Program-made: the position numbers and the translations under genes
DNA from: Cokeromyces recurvatus
Taxonomy: Eukaryota > Mucoromycota > Mucoromycetes > Mucorales > Mucoraceae
Assembly: GCF_025118155.1 (NCBI RefSeq)
Contig: NW_026251402.1
Coordinates: forward strand, 124,001-188,000
Length of the DNA stretch: 64,000 bases
Direction: 5' to 3'
Notes under the pieces: generated by a model
What the model was told of the DNA's origin: nothing
Databases searched by the model: none
The model's input: only the letters and a program-made list of their open reading frames with translations
Shown: positions 45,955 through 58,179 of the stretch, one piece after another
How positions within the stretch are numbered: the first letter of the stretch is position 1
Layout of the letters: each line of letters begins with the position of its first letter

Positions 45955-47198
45955 TTAAATAGCTGTGGAAGGATAAGCTGCTTCAGCAGTTTGTTCAACA
46001 GTTTCAACAACTGAATTTGGAAGAGGAGGAGGAACGAAACCTGATTTCTTCTTGGTTTGAATTAAATCAGTTGCAATTTCTATAAAGTCATCAATAGCCT
46101 CTTCTGTAATTTGATAATGAAGTACAATACGAGTTGTTGTACCATGATTACTAAAGATCTTTATATTCTTTACTTTAAGAGCTTCGGCTAAATCAGATAT
46201 AATGATACCAGTACGAACAGTATCAATAAAAATCATATTTGTTTCTACAGGTAATAAAATGTTCACACCAAGGCTTTCAAGATGCTGACTAAGCTTTCGA
46301 GCAAGAGCGTGAGTCTCTTTCATGGTGGGGACAACTGTATTAATACAATGACGAGCTGCTACTGCTAACATACCAGCTTGTCTCCAACCTCCACCCATCA
46401 TCTTACGTATATGACGAGCACGAGTAATTAATTCCTTTGGACCCGTTAAGATGGAGCCAATAGGCGCACCTACACCCTTTGATAAACAAAGTGAAATAGT
46501 ATCGAAATATTGACCGTATTCATTCAAGGGTGTTCCTGATGCTTCACTTGCATTCCAGAGACGAGCACCGTCCAAATGCATCTTGATATCATGCGCACGA
46601 GCGACATCATGAATTTTACGAATTTCTTCAATAGGCATAATGGTACCATTTAAGGTATTTTCAAGAGAGATCACTTTAGTAATAGCACCACATAAAGTAT
46701 CTTTATTAATACGACTTTCTACTTCATCAGCTGTCATATAGGTGCCCTTAGCAAAGACAGGTACAACATTTGCTTGAGAATGATAGGCAATTCCACCACA
46801 TTCATAATTAAAAACATGAGAACGAGAATCACATAAGACTGAATGAGGAGGTTGAAATAATAAAGAACGAAGACCTAATTGATTTGAAAGAGTACCACTT
46901 GTACAAAATAAGCCTGCTTCATGGCCCACTAATTTAGCAACATAATCTTCAAGTAGTTGACAATCTTCATCTGTCTATATAATATATGTAGATTAGATAT
47001 AAGTATACAAGTGTATAAATATATATATATATATATAAAGCAGTATTCGGATATAGTATTTACTTGGTATACATCATCACCACGAGAGGCTGCCTTCATG
47101 ATATCAAACATTTCATCTGTAGGAATTGTTGCTGTATCACTTATCATATCAAAAATAAATGATTTATCTGTGTTTCGATTTATACTAAGTGGTGACAT
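45955..47198 (-). CDS. GLY1: Low-specificity L-threonine aldolase
   Basis: Two exons (47198-47064 and 46974-45955) give 384 residues. It has the fold-type I PLP enzyme signature: the N-terminal SDTATIPTDEMFDIMKAA block, GDDVYQ-TDED at the splice junction, FCTSGTLSNQLGLRSL for phosphate binding, MHLDGARLWNAS with the PLP-pairing Asp, and SLCLSKGVGAPIGS with Lys211 forming the Schiff base. It cleaves L-threonine or L-allo-threonine to glycine and acetaldehyde (Gly1), a main glycine source in fungi. The C terminus beyond residue 355 is a family-variable tail. The start was chosen because the upstream in-frame region is T-rich low complexity. Confidence 0.95.
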
Positions 47199-48933
47199 CT
47201 TTGACTCTATAATGGAAAATAGCTCTACTTCTTCGTTCTTTTTCTTTCTTAGTGTGTATATGTGTAAAAAAAAAAAGAAAAAGAAAGAAAACAAAAAAAA
47301 AAGGGAAAAACTGCGGTAGATGCCGGGAATAAATATATATCTTTTTTTTTTTTTTTTTGATTTAATATTAGCCACAAAAAGAAAAAAAAAGTGTCTTGAA
47401 TTTTTAGGATACATGTCTTATTGGACATCTTTAGAAGTTGTGTTACTTTTCTTTTAACCTCTTATTTATCGTTTTTTCTCACGTTTGTTGTTTTTTATTG
47501 GAGACTGATAATTTTCCTTATTTTGGGATTTGTCAGTTTCAGATTATTTAACCAATCATTTTGATCTTCGAATAAGGGTCCATTCTTCCTCTAGCCAATT
47601 TAGATTTGAATCACATAATACGACGATGGGTTTTATTAATATAACTGAAGGAATGGTCATCACCATTATCGTCGTAAGTTCTACATAATTATTCTGGGAT
47701 TAATAATTTGGAAAAGGAAAGAAAAATGCTATAATAATCCTTTAAATAGATAAAAAGGGTAGTCATAGATTAGTATGTTATTACCAAGTCACTAACCAAC
47801 AACCGTTGCCCTATTTTCTAAGAACGAGAAGAAAAATTTTATTATATCATACTAATTATTCCATTTACCCTTGAAGAATAAAGTGCAGTTAGTAAAACTA
47901 GCGATGCAATTATCAAGAAGAAGAACAAGCTTAATGAGTATTATTTTATTTTTTATTGAGTTGGTAGTGTGTTGTTGAGGAGAAAATATACAAGTATAGG
48001 GCAGGTATATATAAATGTTTATGTATATAAGTACCCAGTGACATGGATTTCTTTTTTCTTTCCCATCAGACTAAAGAGGCTTTGAACTGCAAAGTTTATA
48101 CCAATGTGGGGTCTATGACAGAATATCAGAGATGAAGTAGTAATTTGTTGAGAAGTAAAATAAAATAAAATAAAATAAAAATCAAGCTTGTAGAATGGAT
48201 ATCCATTCTTGCATTGATTCAAATAGAATGTCATTCCTCTCGTTTTGACAAGCCTGCCATTAGTCAATTGCTTAGCTAAGTTATACTACTCTAGTTATGC
48301 ACAAACAATTCAAGTATACAAATAAACAATCGAGAATTGTTAGGCGGATGCTGATGAACATAAGTTGATTTATAGTTTAAAAATGCTTTGGTTGGCACTA
48401 TCTTGTACAGACTTTGCTGTATTTATACATCCTTCAGACATTATGGATATTTTGTCGAGATATTATAGAAAGGGATAGGATTACTATACAATAATATTGG
48501 ATGTATTAAGGAGATATGATTTCAGCTGTAGTCTAAATTTTAGCTCTATTTTTTGTCAAATGGAACTAAAATAAAAATAATAATGCCTTAATTTACTATT
48601 CATACTAACCAATATAAATTGTTTATTTATTTTTTTAACCCTCAAATTATAGATAAAATCAATCAATCAATTATCAGCACTACTTTGAGCGCGCCTGACC
48701 GATATGATATTATCTTCTGATATAACAAGGTCTGTTGGGTCTGTGTGCTGCTGTCTTTACCCTGAAGATATAATACGGATTGCCTCGCATAAAGAAATGC
48801 CATGTTTGTAACCATATTGTAAAGATGATAATCTTAAATAAAGGTTATCGCTCCTGTGATTGATATTTAAACTTGATTTATCCAGATGGTACTCTATTAC
48901 TTCCATTTAATACCATGGTATATCTTTCTAAAA

Positions 48934-49468
48934 CCCAACTGCTCTGGCACAACAACGTAATGCTAATATGGGTAAAAAGATCATAATAGAATAAATGACT
49001 AGTATTGGTGTCAATTTTACTTGTTTTAATCAGTTACTCTCAGTTCATTTCTATGTTCGTTCAAATAGTACAGGAATCAATTAGATGATGATCTAGTAAT
49101 TAGTGTTCTTAATTTAGATCACATAAAGAAGCTTAAGGTTTGTTAAAATGAATATATCCGATGCATCTTGCATGGTTCGGTCAAAGTGATGCTCTACCTT
49201 GTTCAACAATTATCAATGATTGATCATATTGCTATTTTGCAAGGTAAGTTCCTTTAGGTTTACCTGAAACTATTTTGCTGTCTTTGCTGCTGCCCTACCT
49301 TCAGACATCTGTTAGTCGTTCTTGCTAGCTGATGATGACCAAACGAAGAGCTCTCTCGGACAATATACTATTCTATCTTTGGATATAAACTTGATCATGT
49401 AACAATTTCAGGCAACCCATCTACAACTCCCCTATGATGATCTTTGTGAAAATCCTACTTTTTAAATT
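48934..49468 (+). pseudogene. Possible decayed coding frame, unidentified
   Basis: One plus-strand frame across about 535 bp has roughly a dozen stops but also protein-like stretches: NPTALAQQRNANMGKKIIIE, MTSIGVNFTCFNQLLSVHFY, LADDDQTKSSLGQYTILSLD and QFQATHLQLPYDDLCENPTF. No domain or catalytic motif was recognised. It lies 0.6 kb upstream of a 60-nt A-run on the same strand, so a decayed poly(A)-tailed retroelement is one possibility. Chance is not excluded. Confidence 0.25.
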
Positions 49469-50067
49469 GTTTCCTATTCTAACTATTCAAGTTTCAATTT
49501 CCTAATTACTAATTATCCTTATTGAATGTAGGTACACCTCTTTGTTGGCATCTTGGCTGATTATTAGATGGTAAATATAAACGTCCTATATATTATCCTA
49601 TTCTCACTCTCGCTTCACTTGTGTTCATTCTCTTGAGTGTCCTTCTCCTCCTCCCTCAATATGCATAATCAATATATTATTTACCTATCCTTCTTCATTT
49701 CTGAATCGGCTATCTCTCCAAAAGTCTCAATTTTCACAGGATGCTCTCTTATTTTTTTTTGTCCGTTTATTGGCTAGCCATTTTCTGTATAATGATACTG
49801 AATAAAGTAAATTATTTATTTCATGTTTTAGTTCTACCTTCTCAAGGTGCCCAACTGATAAAATGATCGTATTGACAGTAGTGGTAACTATTTCAATTCC
49901 TGTTTCTGATTTCCCTTTATTGACTTTTTTTTTTCCTTTTTGATGCTTAAGAGGGAAAATGATCTGAGCAATATAGCATTATATAAAGCTGCTAGGCAAT
50001 CAATAATTATTTTATTTTTTGATCCGAACAATCTATTGATTTATTTATTTTCGTTTTTGTTTGTTTG

Positions 50068-50069
<2 letters not shown>

Positions 50070-50129
<60 letters not shown>
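50070..50129. repeat. Poly(A) run, 60 nt
   Basis: This is the longest homopolymer in the window, in an intergenic region. Flanks were inspected for short direct repeats (target-site duplications) but none is convincing by eye. Confidence 0.9.
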
Positions 50130-50131
<2 letters not shown>

Positions 50132-50883
50132 GAAAATAGTAATAAAATCAAGTAAAACTTGGAAAGAAAGAAAAAAAAAAGCTTGGAAATCGAAAATATC
50201 CAAAAATTAATATATTTATATATTTTTAGTAACTAAAACCATGGTTAAGGTTTTATTACATAAATTTACCAATAGATAATAAGACTTCCTGTCATCTATT
50301 TTTATCAGTTTTCTATGTAATTAAGGAAATTATTGTTGTCCTGGAAACAACTAAATTTAAATCATCATTTATGCCGCGGAAAATGAATTTCCATTCTTTT
50401 GAAAAAAAAAAATGCTGCAAAGTAACAATAAAATGAAACACTATGCATGTACAAAATAAAAAAAAAAAAAATCAAGATATTTAGAAGCTAGATTTGCTTG
50501 AAGCAATAGTGCCATTCACTATAGATATTAACTCGTGCAAGAAGAAGAAGAATAGTAAGCTGAGCTTTGTTTTAAATAAATATAACAATAATTAAGTGAA
50601 ACCTGGAATATTGAATAGCAGTAAAGGACGAAAGAAGAAGAATAAACTTGTCATAAAAGTAATAAAGCTATTGTCTTCTTCTTATTATCACTAATTTCTT
50701 TATCTATTGTTGTTTAAATAGAGAGCATATATATTAAAGTCTAACTAGAAGACGATGTTGTATGTAATCTATTTTATCTTCTTCTTTTAATGAGTTCTAC
50801 CTATTTTAATCTATTTTTAATGTACACAAGAAAAAGGCGGAGTCTAAGCCAACATAGCCATTGCTGCCGTTATCTTTTTTTTC

Positions 50884-50914
<31 letters not shown>

Positions 50915-51003
50915 CTCTGGTTACATGATATATATATATATTCTGCATGGCTCGTTGATCTTCTTCTTCTTCTTCTTTATATATTTTATATCCATATTTA
51001 ACT

Positions 51004-51746
51004 ATGCTTTTATTTAACATTGTTTTATTCTTTTCTTTTATTGTGATATCTATTATTGCTATGCCTATTTCTTCACCACAGCAAATACAATTTAATAAAA
51101 AGATATCATCGTCAAGCTATTTAAATGAATTAGAATTGTATTATAGTAAAATAGTCAACAATGTCATTGACTCAACTTTAAACGATATATTTGAATCAGC
51201 TCCAGAAACGTATTTAACAATTCATGAATTACAGTTTATTGGAAAAGGTAGTATTTATAAATAAGAATGAATTAGAACTTTATCTTTAAACTATTTCCTC
51301 TCTGCTTCTGCTTCCTTTTGATAGATCAATGTCAAACCTCACTACAAGGTTTTATGCAAACCCTTCAATATTATCTCAATAATAATAAGGTGAAGAATGA
51401 TTTATTACCTTCAATTCGACCTTTACTACTTGACCATGATGATAAAGAAAGCCTACAAGAATTCAATGTGTATTTAAGTAAACAACTCAGCTCAATACTT
51501 GATCCAGAAAACTTATCTCGTCAAATTATTCAAAGCTTTTATCAATACTCAAAAAATGAGGATAATAAATGGATTCTTTTATCTAAAATTTGGAAATTAA
51601 TAACAGATAAGAAATCGATAAAATCAATCCATCATGAAAGAAATGAATCATTAGCGCTGAAAGCTTGGTTAAACTCATGGTTAATGAATATTCAATTCAT
51701 CTTGAACAATGAATTTGATTCTCAAATTAACTCTTTATTATTATAA
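51004..51746 (+). CDS. Predicted secreted protein of unknown function (221 aa)
   Basis: Two exons (51004-51247 and 51325-51746) give 221 residues. The first 20 residues form a strongly hydrophobic signal peptide (LLFNIVLFFSFIVISIIA, then MPISSP), so the mature protein is about 200 residues. It is rich in Leu, Ser, Asn and Lys with alternating helical patterns, one Cys-containing segment (KDQCQTSLQGFMQTLQYYL) and a C-terminal run of Leu. I recognise no domain and no catalytic motif. It is followed on the same strand by the Atg10 gene, whose start codon is only 61 bp after this stop. An alternative is a type I or tail-anchored protein, but the C-terminal hydrophobic end is too short. Confidence 0.75.
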
Positions 51747-51807
51747 TCCTTGTATTATTATTATTGTTAATTTTTGTATAAAAGTCAGTTTCTTTTTCTT
51801 TATTATC

Positions 51808-52458
51808 ATGTCTTTTCTTTCAACTCGAGCTGAATTTGAGGCTTGTCTTTTACAATTCTTTAATGAATCCAATGCATGTTCTTCAGAAATAATAAAATGG
51901 CACTGGCAAGAATCTCAATCTATTGTATATTGTGTTCATTATTAAATATGACTCATTACAAACTCATCACTCAAACATCTTTCTTTCTATTAGTTAAAGC
52001 AGACGTATCTAAAAAGAAATACAATTGTTTTATTAAATAAACCAACCATTGATTATACTTCTTTCAACTTGAATGAGAATCAACTGATTGAAGAAGAAAA
52101 TGATCCTTCAATTATTGATCAACACATGACAGATAATAGTATTCAACTTGAACATCACATTGTCTATTCTACAAGTTATCAAGTGCCTGTACTTTATTTT
52201 AAAGCCAATTATAATAACGGGACGCCCTTGAGTCACGCAGAAATATATAAATATATTATATCTGAAGTTTATCAGCACATTGCCCTGTCTCAGAACGAAC
52301 ATCCCATTTTACTTGAACCTTTTTGGTACATTCATCCTTGTGATACGCGTACTTTAATGAAAACCTTTGAATTCAAGTCTTTAGATTATATAAAAGTTTG
52401 GTTATCTGTATATGGTCCGATGGTGAAATGTTCAATGTCAACAGACATGTTTAAATAA
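51808..52458 (+). CDS. ATG10: Autophagy E2-like enzyme Atg10
   Basis: Two exons (51808-51924 and 51994-52458) encode 193 residues. The C-terminal catalytic region shows the Atg10 signature: EHHIVYSTSYQVPVLYF, GTPLSHAEIY, ALSQNEHPILLEPFWYIHPC and DT, with Cys155 as the thioester-forming residue in HPC. Atg10 joins Atg12 to Atg5 during autophagosome formation. The N terminus is acidic and variable (ESQSILKQTYLKRN then EEENDPSIIDQ). The start follows a T-rich leader only 61 bp after the upstream stop. No cleavable leader or membrane segment is present, as expected for a cytosolic enzyme. Confidence 0.93.
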
Positions 52459-52502
52459 TAGTAATAATAATAATAATAAAAAGGAGGGGAAATAAAGCAA
52501 AG

Positions 52503-52593
52503 ACATACACATATACATACATGCATACACACATATATACACACATGCATACACACATACATACACACATACATACACACATATATATATTAC
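52503..52593. repeat. CATACACACATATA-type microsatellite
   Basis: Irregular CA/TA repeat directly after the Atg10 stop. Its minus-strand reading (MCMYVCMYVCMHV...) is low-complexity and not a gene. Confidence 0.85.
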
Positions 52594-52657
52594 TATAGAA
52601 GATTATTGTTGAAATGATAAAAATAAAGAAAATGCTAATAGTTGATTAAGGTGTTTG

Positions 52658-52823
52658 TTAACAGATATCATTATTTCTAAGTGATAAAGTAACGTCTGTA
52701 GTAGTGATTTCATTATTAAAGTTTTTGTTTTTCACAAATCGACCCACAAGTCCCGCCTAAGATAATAAAAAAGTTAAGAAACAATAAAAAAACCGTATTC
52801 TTTCCCCCCCCCGGAAAGATGGT

Positions 52824-52854
<31 letters not shown>

Positions 52855-53408
52855 ACCTTTAATTTCCCATGTAAAGGCTTTTTATTCATTAAATAATCAA
52901 CTAAGCTCGGTCTTCTTTTATTTGTTGTTTGAGGAAGGTCTGTGGCTGTTATTGGAGAAGGCTGTAAAGATGAATTTAAAATACCATCACTGCTACTATC
53001 TTTTGAATAAATAATAATATCTGGAGCTTCATCGTCATTATTATCTTCTTCTTCTTCTGTCTCAATTGTTATTGTTTTAGGCTCGTTTGTATTTAATAAT
53101 GATTCATTTTCTTGTTGCATAATAAGTCCTTTTGATACCCAAGGTTTACTTAGAATTGAAGCATTAGACGCCACCTCAGAGTGTTCTGACCTTGTTGTTC
53201 CATGATGAACAAGGATAGAAGAAGGTGAAAGAATGGATTCATTATAAGAGTAAAGTGTAAAAATGGAAGCATTTTCATCTGCTCCATGATTAACTATCAT
53301 AGAAGATAAATCATGGTTATCATTGATTAATGAACTTGGATTTTCTTCTCTTGTTGTTGTTGATGATGATTTTCTCCACCACCATTTTGACACAGAATTT
53401 TTATTCAT
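52658..53408 (-). CDS. Acidic/serine-rich protein of unknown function (216 aa)
   Basis: Two exons (53408-52857 and 52756-52658) give 216 residues and replace a longer frame that would read through a T-rich intron. The protein is Ser/Asn/Glu-rich with few hydrophobic stretches, a basic WWWRKSS near the start, an acidic ETEEEEDNNDDEAPD block in the middle, and a conserved-looking C-terminal segment (RRPSLVDYLMNKKPLHGKLK then AGLVGRFVKNKNFNNE). It looks like a disordered regulatory or scaffold protein; I do not recognise it. It lies upstream of, and is transcribed in the same direction as, the Bud4/anillin-like gene. The C-terminal exon is supported by a good splice pair (AAG|GTAAAA...TTAG|GCG). 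Confidence 0.6.
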
Positions 53409-53611
53409 GATTGAAATAGATTAAAGAAGAAGAAAAAATAACGCTTTTTTTTTTCCCTATTTTTATATTATTTTATTTTAAAAAAAAAATTATGCAGTTG
53501 TTAAAAAATTCTAACCTTATTTATCATTGAATTAAAGAAAATGACAATGTTATTTCGGTAGAGATAATACAAGAAAAATAAAGAATAAATAGTATGCTAT
53601 ACAGCAACCTA

Positions 53612-56098
53612 TTAAATAATCCAACTAGGTAAATTCGGTAGTCTACATATCATCACTTCTATTACTGCAACCCATCTATTACATTCTTCTAGTGATTCAC
53701 AATTAAACTGAATCTGTTCTCCGTTATTAAATATTAGTTGAAATCCATATCTTAATTCATCTTGGCTTGAATTCTCTTCATTCTCTTCTTCTTTATTCAT
53801 CATGATCACAGTTTCAAGTCGATCAAGTAAAGAAGTTGTCTTTGCTCTACGTTGCTTAGACCTTTCTACAATAATAAAATTATCACGCACCAATTTATTG
53901 ACCTGCGAAATAGGTATTTTATAAAGTGCTTGTTGATGCTCAGATGTATTATTATTTGGATAAGCAAATAAATATCCTCCTGTCAATTTAAAATATCGTC
54001 TCTTAAATATCTAACCAATTTTTTTTTGTCTGTAAGAATATATACATATATATATAGGCATGTTTCATATAAATATATATGCATTCTTTTTTTTTTTGTT
54101 TTTTTTTTTGTTTTACCTTTGTATCTTCATTTAATTGGAATAAATAGCCTGTTTGCCAATCTGTTTGATAAAAACGTTTTGCATTCAAAGCATCTATGAC
54201 TTCTTCTATATCTCGAGGAATATAATCACCATGGGTTGTAATATAAAGGCATTCGATATATAATTTTCCTACAGCCTTCTCTCTGACTAGGGTCGAATGA
54301 ACTGATTTAGTTGACTTCTTTCGTGTAATTGAAGATGTACGTCCCAAGAGTGAAGAGGACGATGATGAAGTGGTTGATATTGAATAAGGCTTATACCAAT
54401 TATTAATAAGCATCAACGCTGCAGTCTGATCTATCCCTTCATGAGTCATAAATCGACTAGCTGAAAACACAGTTTGACAAATGGAACCCTCTTTTTCATG
54501 CACATAACGATCCAAATCGGATATTGATTTTGACTTGTGATACCAACTACTCTGACCATGTGCTTGATTTGTCTTTTTGTAATTTGTAGCGACATGAATT
54601 GTAATTACTATTTGTTCATCAGGATCTATATTTTCACTAAAAAAATGTATATATTTTTTTTAGAAAGACTTATACTTGAAAGTATATAAAAAATTAAATT
54701 TACATTTTCATTTCATGATTCATATTGATTGTATGTGCCATTTTTTTGTCAAGCGATTTACTTTCTATATTTTTATATCGAATGCTACAATAAACATTGG
54801 TATAATCTATTTGAAATAAAAAAAAAATAGGTATGTATATATGAGTTTTAGTTTAATTTCTCTTTCTTTCTTTCTTTCTTTCTTACCATTATCAATTGGA
54901 AAATCTAAATTCTCAGCTTTCAAGACTTTAACAAAAAAGAATTGCCTTTTTTGACGATTGTGAAGATGTAATGATGAATTAGAAAAAGAGAGGGGTACGA
55001 TGGTCTGCTGTTCTTTTAGAGTTGTAATGACATGTTCATCCTTATTAGAGATAGAAAGGTATTTTTGTTCAAAGGGAAAGGTTAATTGAGGTGGTTGGTA
55101 TTCGGTATAGGGTATAATCTCTTGGTTATAACGTCTTGCAAGTTCACTATAAACTGATTTTTCAAAATCAGTTTCAAGCTCTACCATATTCTGTTTAAAG
55201 ATGGCGTCTAAAGAAGGCTCTGGTGAAGTAGTAGTTGTAAAAGAGGTATCACTATCTTCACTTGGATTATCAATTATATAAATGGATGAAAAGGAAGGGT
55301 CAGTAGATTCAGGCCCATGCTCGTTGCTCTGATTTTCAGGAATACTTTCTTGTCTTTCTTTCATATCATTTAATTCAGGAGCAACAACACTAAATATCTC
55401 TTCATCTTCTGAATCACTGATGACTTTATGTGGATTTGTTTCTGTAGAGGGGTTAAAGGGCGTCGACATCATGGAAGACTCTGTTTTCATAGTATGAGGG
55501 AAAGAGGGAGTGTAGTTTGATAAGTGAGGGTTTAAAGCCATCTCCCTTTGTATTGTTTCATGAATCAAATGCTCAGCTAATTCTAACGAGGGAGAGTTTT
55601 CGGTATGTTGAAGCATATCATTCGAAGATACTTCTTCTCGAGAAGATGGATTTAAAGAGTACCAATAAGCTGGTTTTATGGTTGATACATGATGATGATC
55701 ATGCCTCCTTTGCTGAAGTGAATCATGACTTGTATTCTTTGATATCTTTTCTGATATGGGTGGCACATGGAATGAACATGATGATGATATTCCTTCTTCT
55801 TCCTCAGAACTTTCTAATAATAAATCGGATAAAAAAGAGAGAGATGATGATGATGATGATAATGAAGAAGAAGAAGAATAAACAGGTATAGTTCGTACTT
55901 GAATATCATCCAGGTTAAAAGTGACATGACGTTTTATTTTCTTTTCATTAACTTTCTGAATATCTGGTTCACTTGTAGTTGGTTTTTCGTAAGTATTAGA
56001 TTGAATAGCGAGGTCAGTAATATGTATGCTAGATATAAACCCTTGTCCTATGATAGGTTGTCCATAACTACTATGCTTACTGTTACTATAAGCGCTAT

Positions 56099-56130
<32 letters not shown>

Positions 56131-56201
56131 TTACTACTACTATTACTAGTACTACTATTATGTGAAGACAGACTGTTTCTTGTTAGAAACTCATTAGACA
56201 T
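53612..56201 (-). CDS. BUD4: Bud4/anillin-like septin-associated protein with C2-like and PH domains
   Basis: Four exons (56201-54887, 54806-54704, 54636-54117, 54010-53612) give 778 residues. The first 420 residues are disordered, Ser/Glu-rich, with a short hydrophobic KRQFFFVKVLKAENLDFPID near the end. A C2-like or anillin-homology region follows (YTNVYCSIRYKN; EQIVITIHVATN; YIPRDIEEVIDALNAKRFYQ). A C-terminal PH domain (about 628-778) contains TGYLFQLNEDTK, KRRYFKLTGGYLFAYPN, FQLIFNNGEQIQFNCESLEE and NRWVAVIEVMI. This order matches Bud4/Mid2/Int1, which anchors septin rings at the cell equator or bud neck. The start was set to ATG 56201 because the codon upstream is TTG. The family call rests on domain order and should be checked by profile search. 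Confidence 0.78.
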
Positions 56202-58179
56202 TCGCAATGTTGGAAATTATAAAATACAAAACTTGTAAATAGAAAATAAAAAAGATAATTATTAAAGAAAAAAAAACAGATGAATTTATACAACAGCTTT
56301 GAAACCATTATTATTACTACAATTACGAAAAGCATGAAACATCAAAGGTACAATCTACTTCATTTTATTTATCTTTTTTTTTTTTGTCTTTTTTTTTTTT
56401 CTTTTTTTTGTCTTTTTTTTCTCTTTTTATTATTATTATTATTATTCAATTATCAACGTATATTTGCACATAGTTAAAACGAGTCATTTTCCTTTATTTT
56501 ATTTTATTTTATTTTTTTCACCTTGAACATGGACTGCACTGTTGTTAAAATTAAAAAAACGAGTGGTAGATTTCCTAATTTGTAATGCATCCAAAACATG
56601 AATTTAATTTAAAGTTACTGGCATCGCCTCGGAGTAATTTCCACTCATAAATATTATATTTAGCGCTGTCTATAAATTAATAAAATACACAGGTGAAATA
56701 GAACATTACCAGGTAGTGATAGTACTGGACCATCAATGAATATGAAAGATGACTAAGATAAAAAAAAATTTTCTTCTTTTAGAATCAAAGGGAGGAAAAA
56801 AAAAGGTACTGCTATGACACAACTAGTTTTAATGGGAGGAATCTTCTATGTCCTGGTTGTAGTAGCAGCGAATTTTTATGATAAAAGCAAGCAAGCAAGT
56901 TGGTGAAGGATTGTACAAATGATTCGTCAAAGAAAGTATAAATGTGAACTATTCATGTTAATACTGCCAAAAAATATTCATTATTATCTTGCTAATCAAA
57001 GCAGAGCAGCTATATTCAAAAAAAAATTTTTTTTATCATATAACTTCTTGTAACGCTTTTGATGTTATAAAAAGAAAACCTCTCTCTCTCTCTCTCTAGA
57101 TTTAAAACGAAAATACTAGTAATACAAGTAACACATCTAGAAATATAATATACTCGATACTTTCAAAAATATGTAATATATCTTCCCAAGAACGAATGGT
57201 GTTTATCAAGTAAATAACGTTTAACATGTAAAAGTAATTGTAGGATACTTTCATTTTGAATAATAAGAAAATAAACGTCGAGTAAATGATCCAAAACCAG
57301 AGGAAAGTAAAACTACTATTTTGACTAAATCTTATATATAAAATGAAGAACCTTCTAGTAGACAGTAATAATACTAATAAAGAAATATCACTTTCTTCAT
57401 TTGTAACAACAAGTGCCAAATTGAAAAAAAAAGGAAATAGTCCTCAGGAATGCAACTATACAGTTCTTTATCTATGTAATAGACTCTAACTAGATAAACA
57501 ATAACTAAATTGTTGATGCAATAAATTCAAGACCTATATAAAGTATGCTATCATAGGAGGGGGGTTTTTTTTAGCATTTAGTAGCAATATATTCTTACTT
57601 TATTGACACAATTAGAAAAAAAAAGTTAGAATAGTTAATTGATACCTAAATTAAGGTAGCCATAATAAAGACAAACTTCTATCATGCCATAACATAATAA
57701 TTCAGTAGCTTTTGAATAAAGCATGTTAAATCAGTATGTCTAATCTTTGGCTGGAAAGAAACTCTTTGATTATAATAAGATATACCCTATTTATACTTTA
57801 ATGTGCAAGCGAATTAAATTAACCTATATGATTACATTATGCATAAATTATGCAAAAAAAAAGAAGAAAAAAAAAAAAAGAAAAAAAAAATCAACATTAT
57901 ATTACATAAACATTGTTAGTAGACTTGTATGTAAAATAAAATAAATTACAACAGCACGTATATAAGACAATTAAATAGCATTCATATTAAAATATAAATC
58001 TGGATTTTAGCATTTTAAGGAGACACCATGAATGTTTATTTCCGGAGATTTAACGAAAGAGCATAATGTAAAGTTTTTTTTTTTTTTCTTGTTGAAAATG
58101 AAATTAAATTTTTCTTTTTTCTTCTCTTCTGATTGAAGCAAATAAAAGCATATTCAATTTAGCAGCAGAGAAAAAAAAA
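56202..58179. other. Intergenic region between divergent genes (2 kb)
   Basis: It holds T-tracts near the Bud4-like start, a (CT)n patch (57081-57098) and A-runs. A minus-strand 105-codon hydrophobic ORF (57419-57102) has no recognisable content and is not supported. Confidence 0.45.

Larger units (their letters stand above)
47199..51003. other. Long gene-poor region (3.8 kb)
   Basis: No intact gene is seen. It holds the threonine aldolase upstream region with two CCAAT boxes (about 47552 and 47595), a weak decayed plus-strand frame at about 48934-49468 (listed separately), a 60-nt A-run (50070-50129) and many T-runs. Other ORFs (48019-48267 minus; 50790-51017 plus) are short and without recognisable features. 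Confidence 0.45.

Noticed and set aside
47626..47762. Short frame (MGFINITEGMVITIIVV) followed in another frame by a hydrophobic/basic segment (GLIIWKRKEK), like a broken single-pass membrane protein
   Set aside because: Both pieces are short, there is no AG acceptor to join them, and hydrophobic-then-basic runs are common by chance in this AT-rich DNA.
52386..52580. Minus-strand ORF with repeated Met-Cys-Val-Tyr
   Set aside because: Reading of a CA/TA microsatellite after the Atg10 stop.
57102..57419. 105-codon minus-strand hydrophobic ORF
   Set aside because: Composition follows the T-rich strand, no domain is seen, and no splice partners or neighbours support it.
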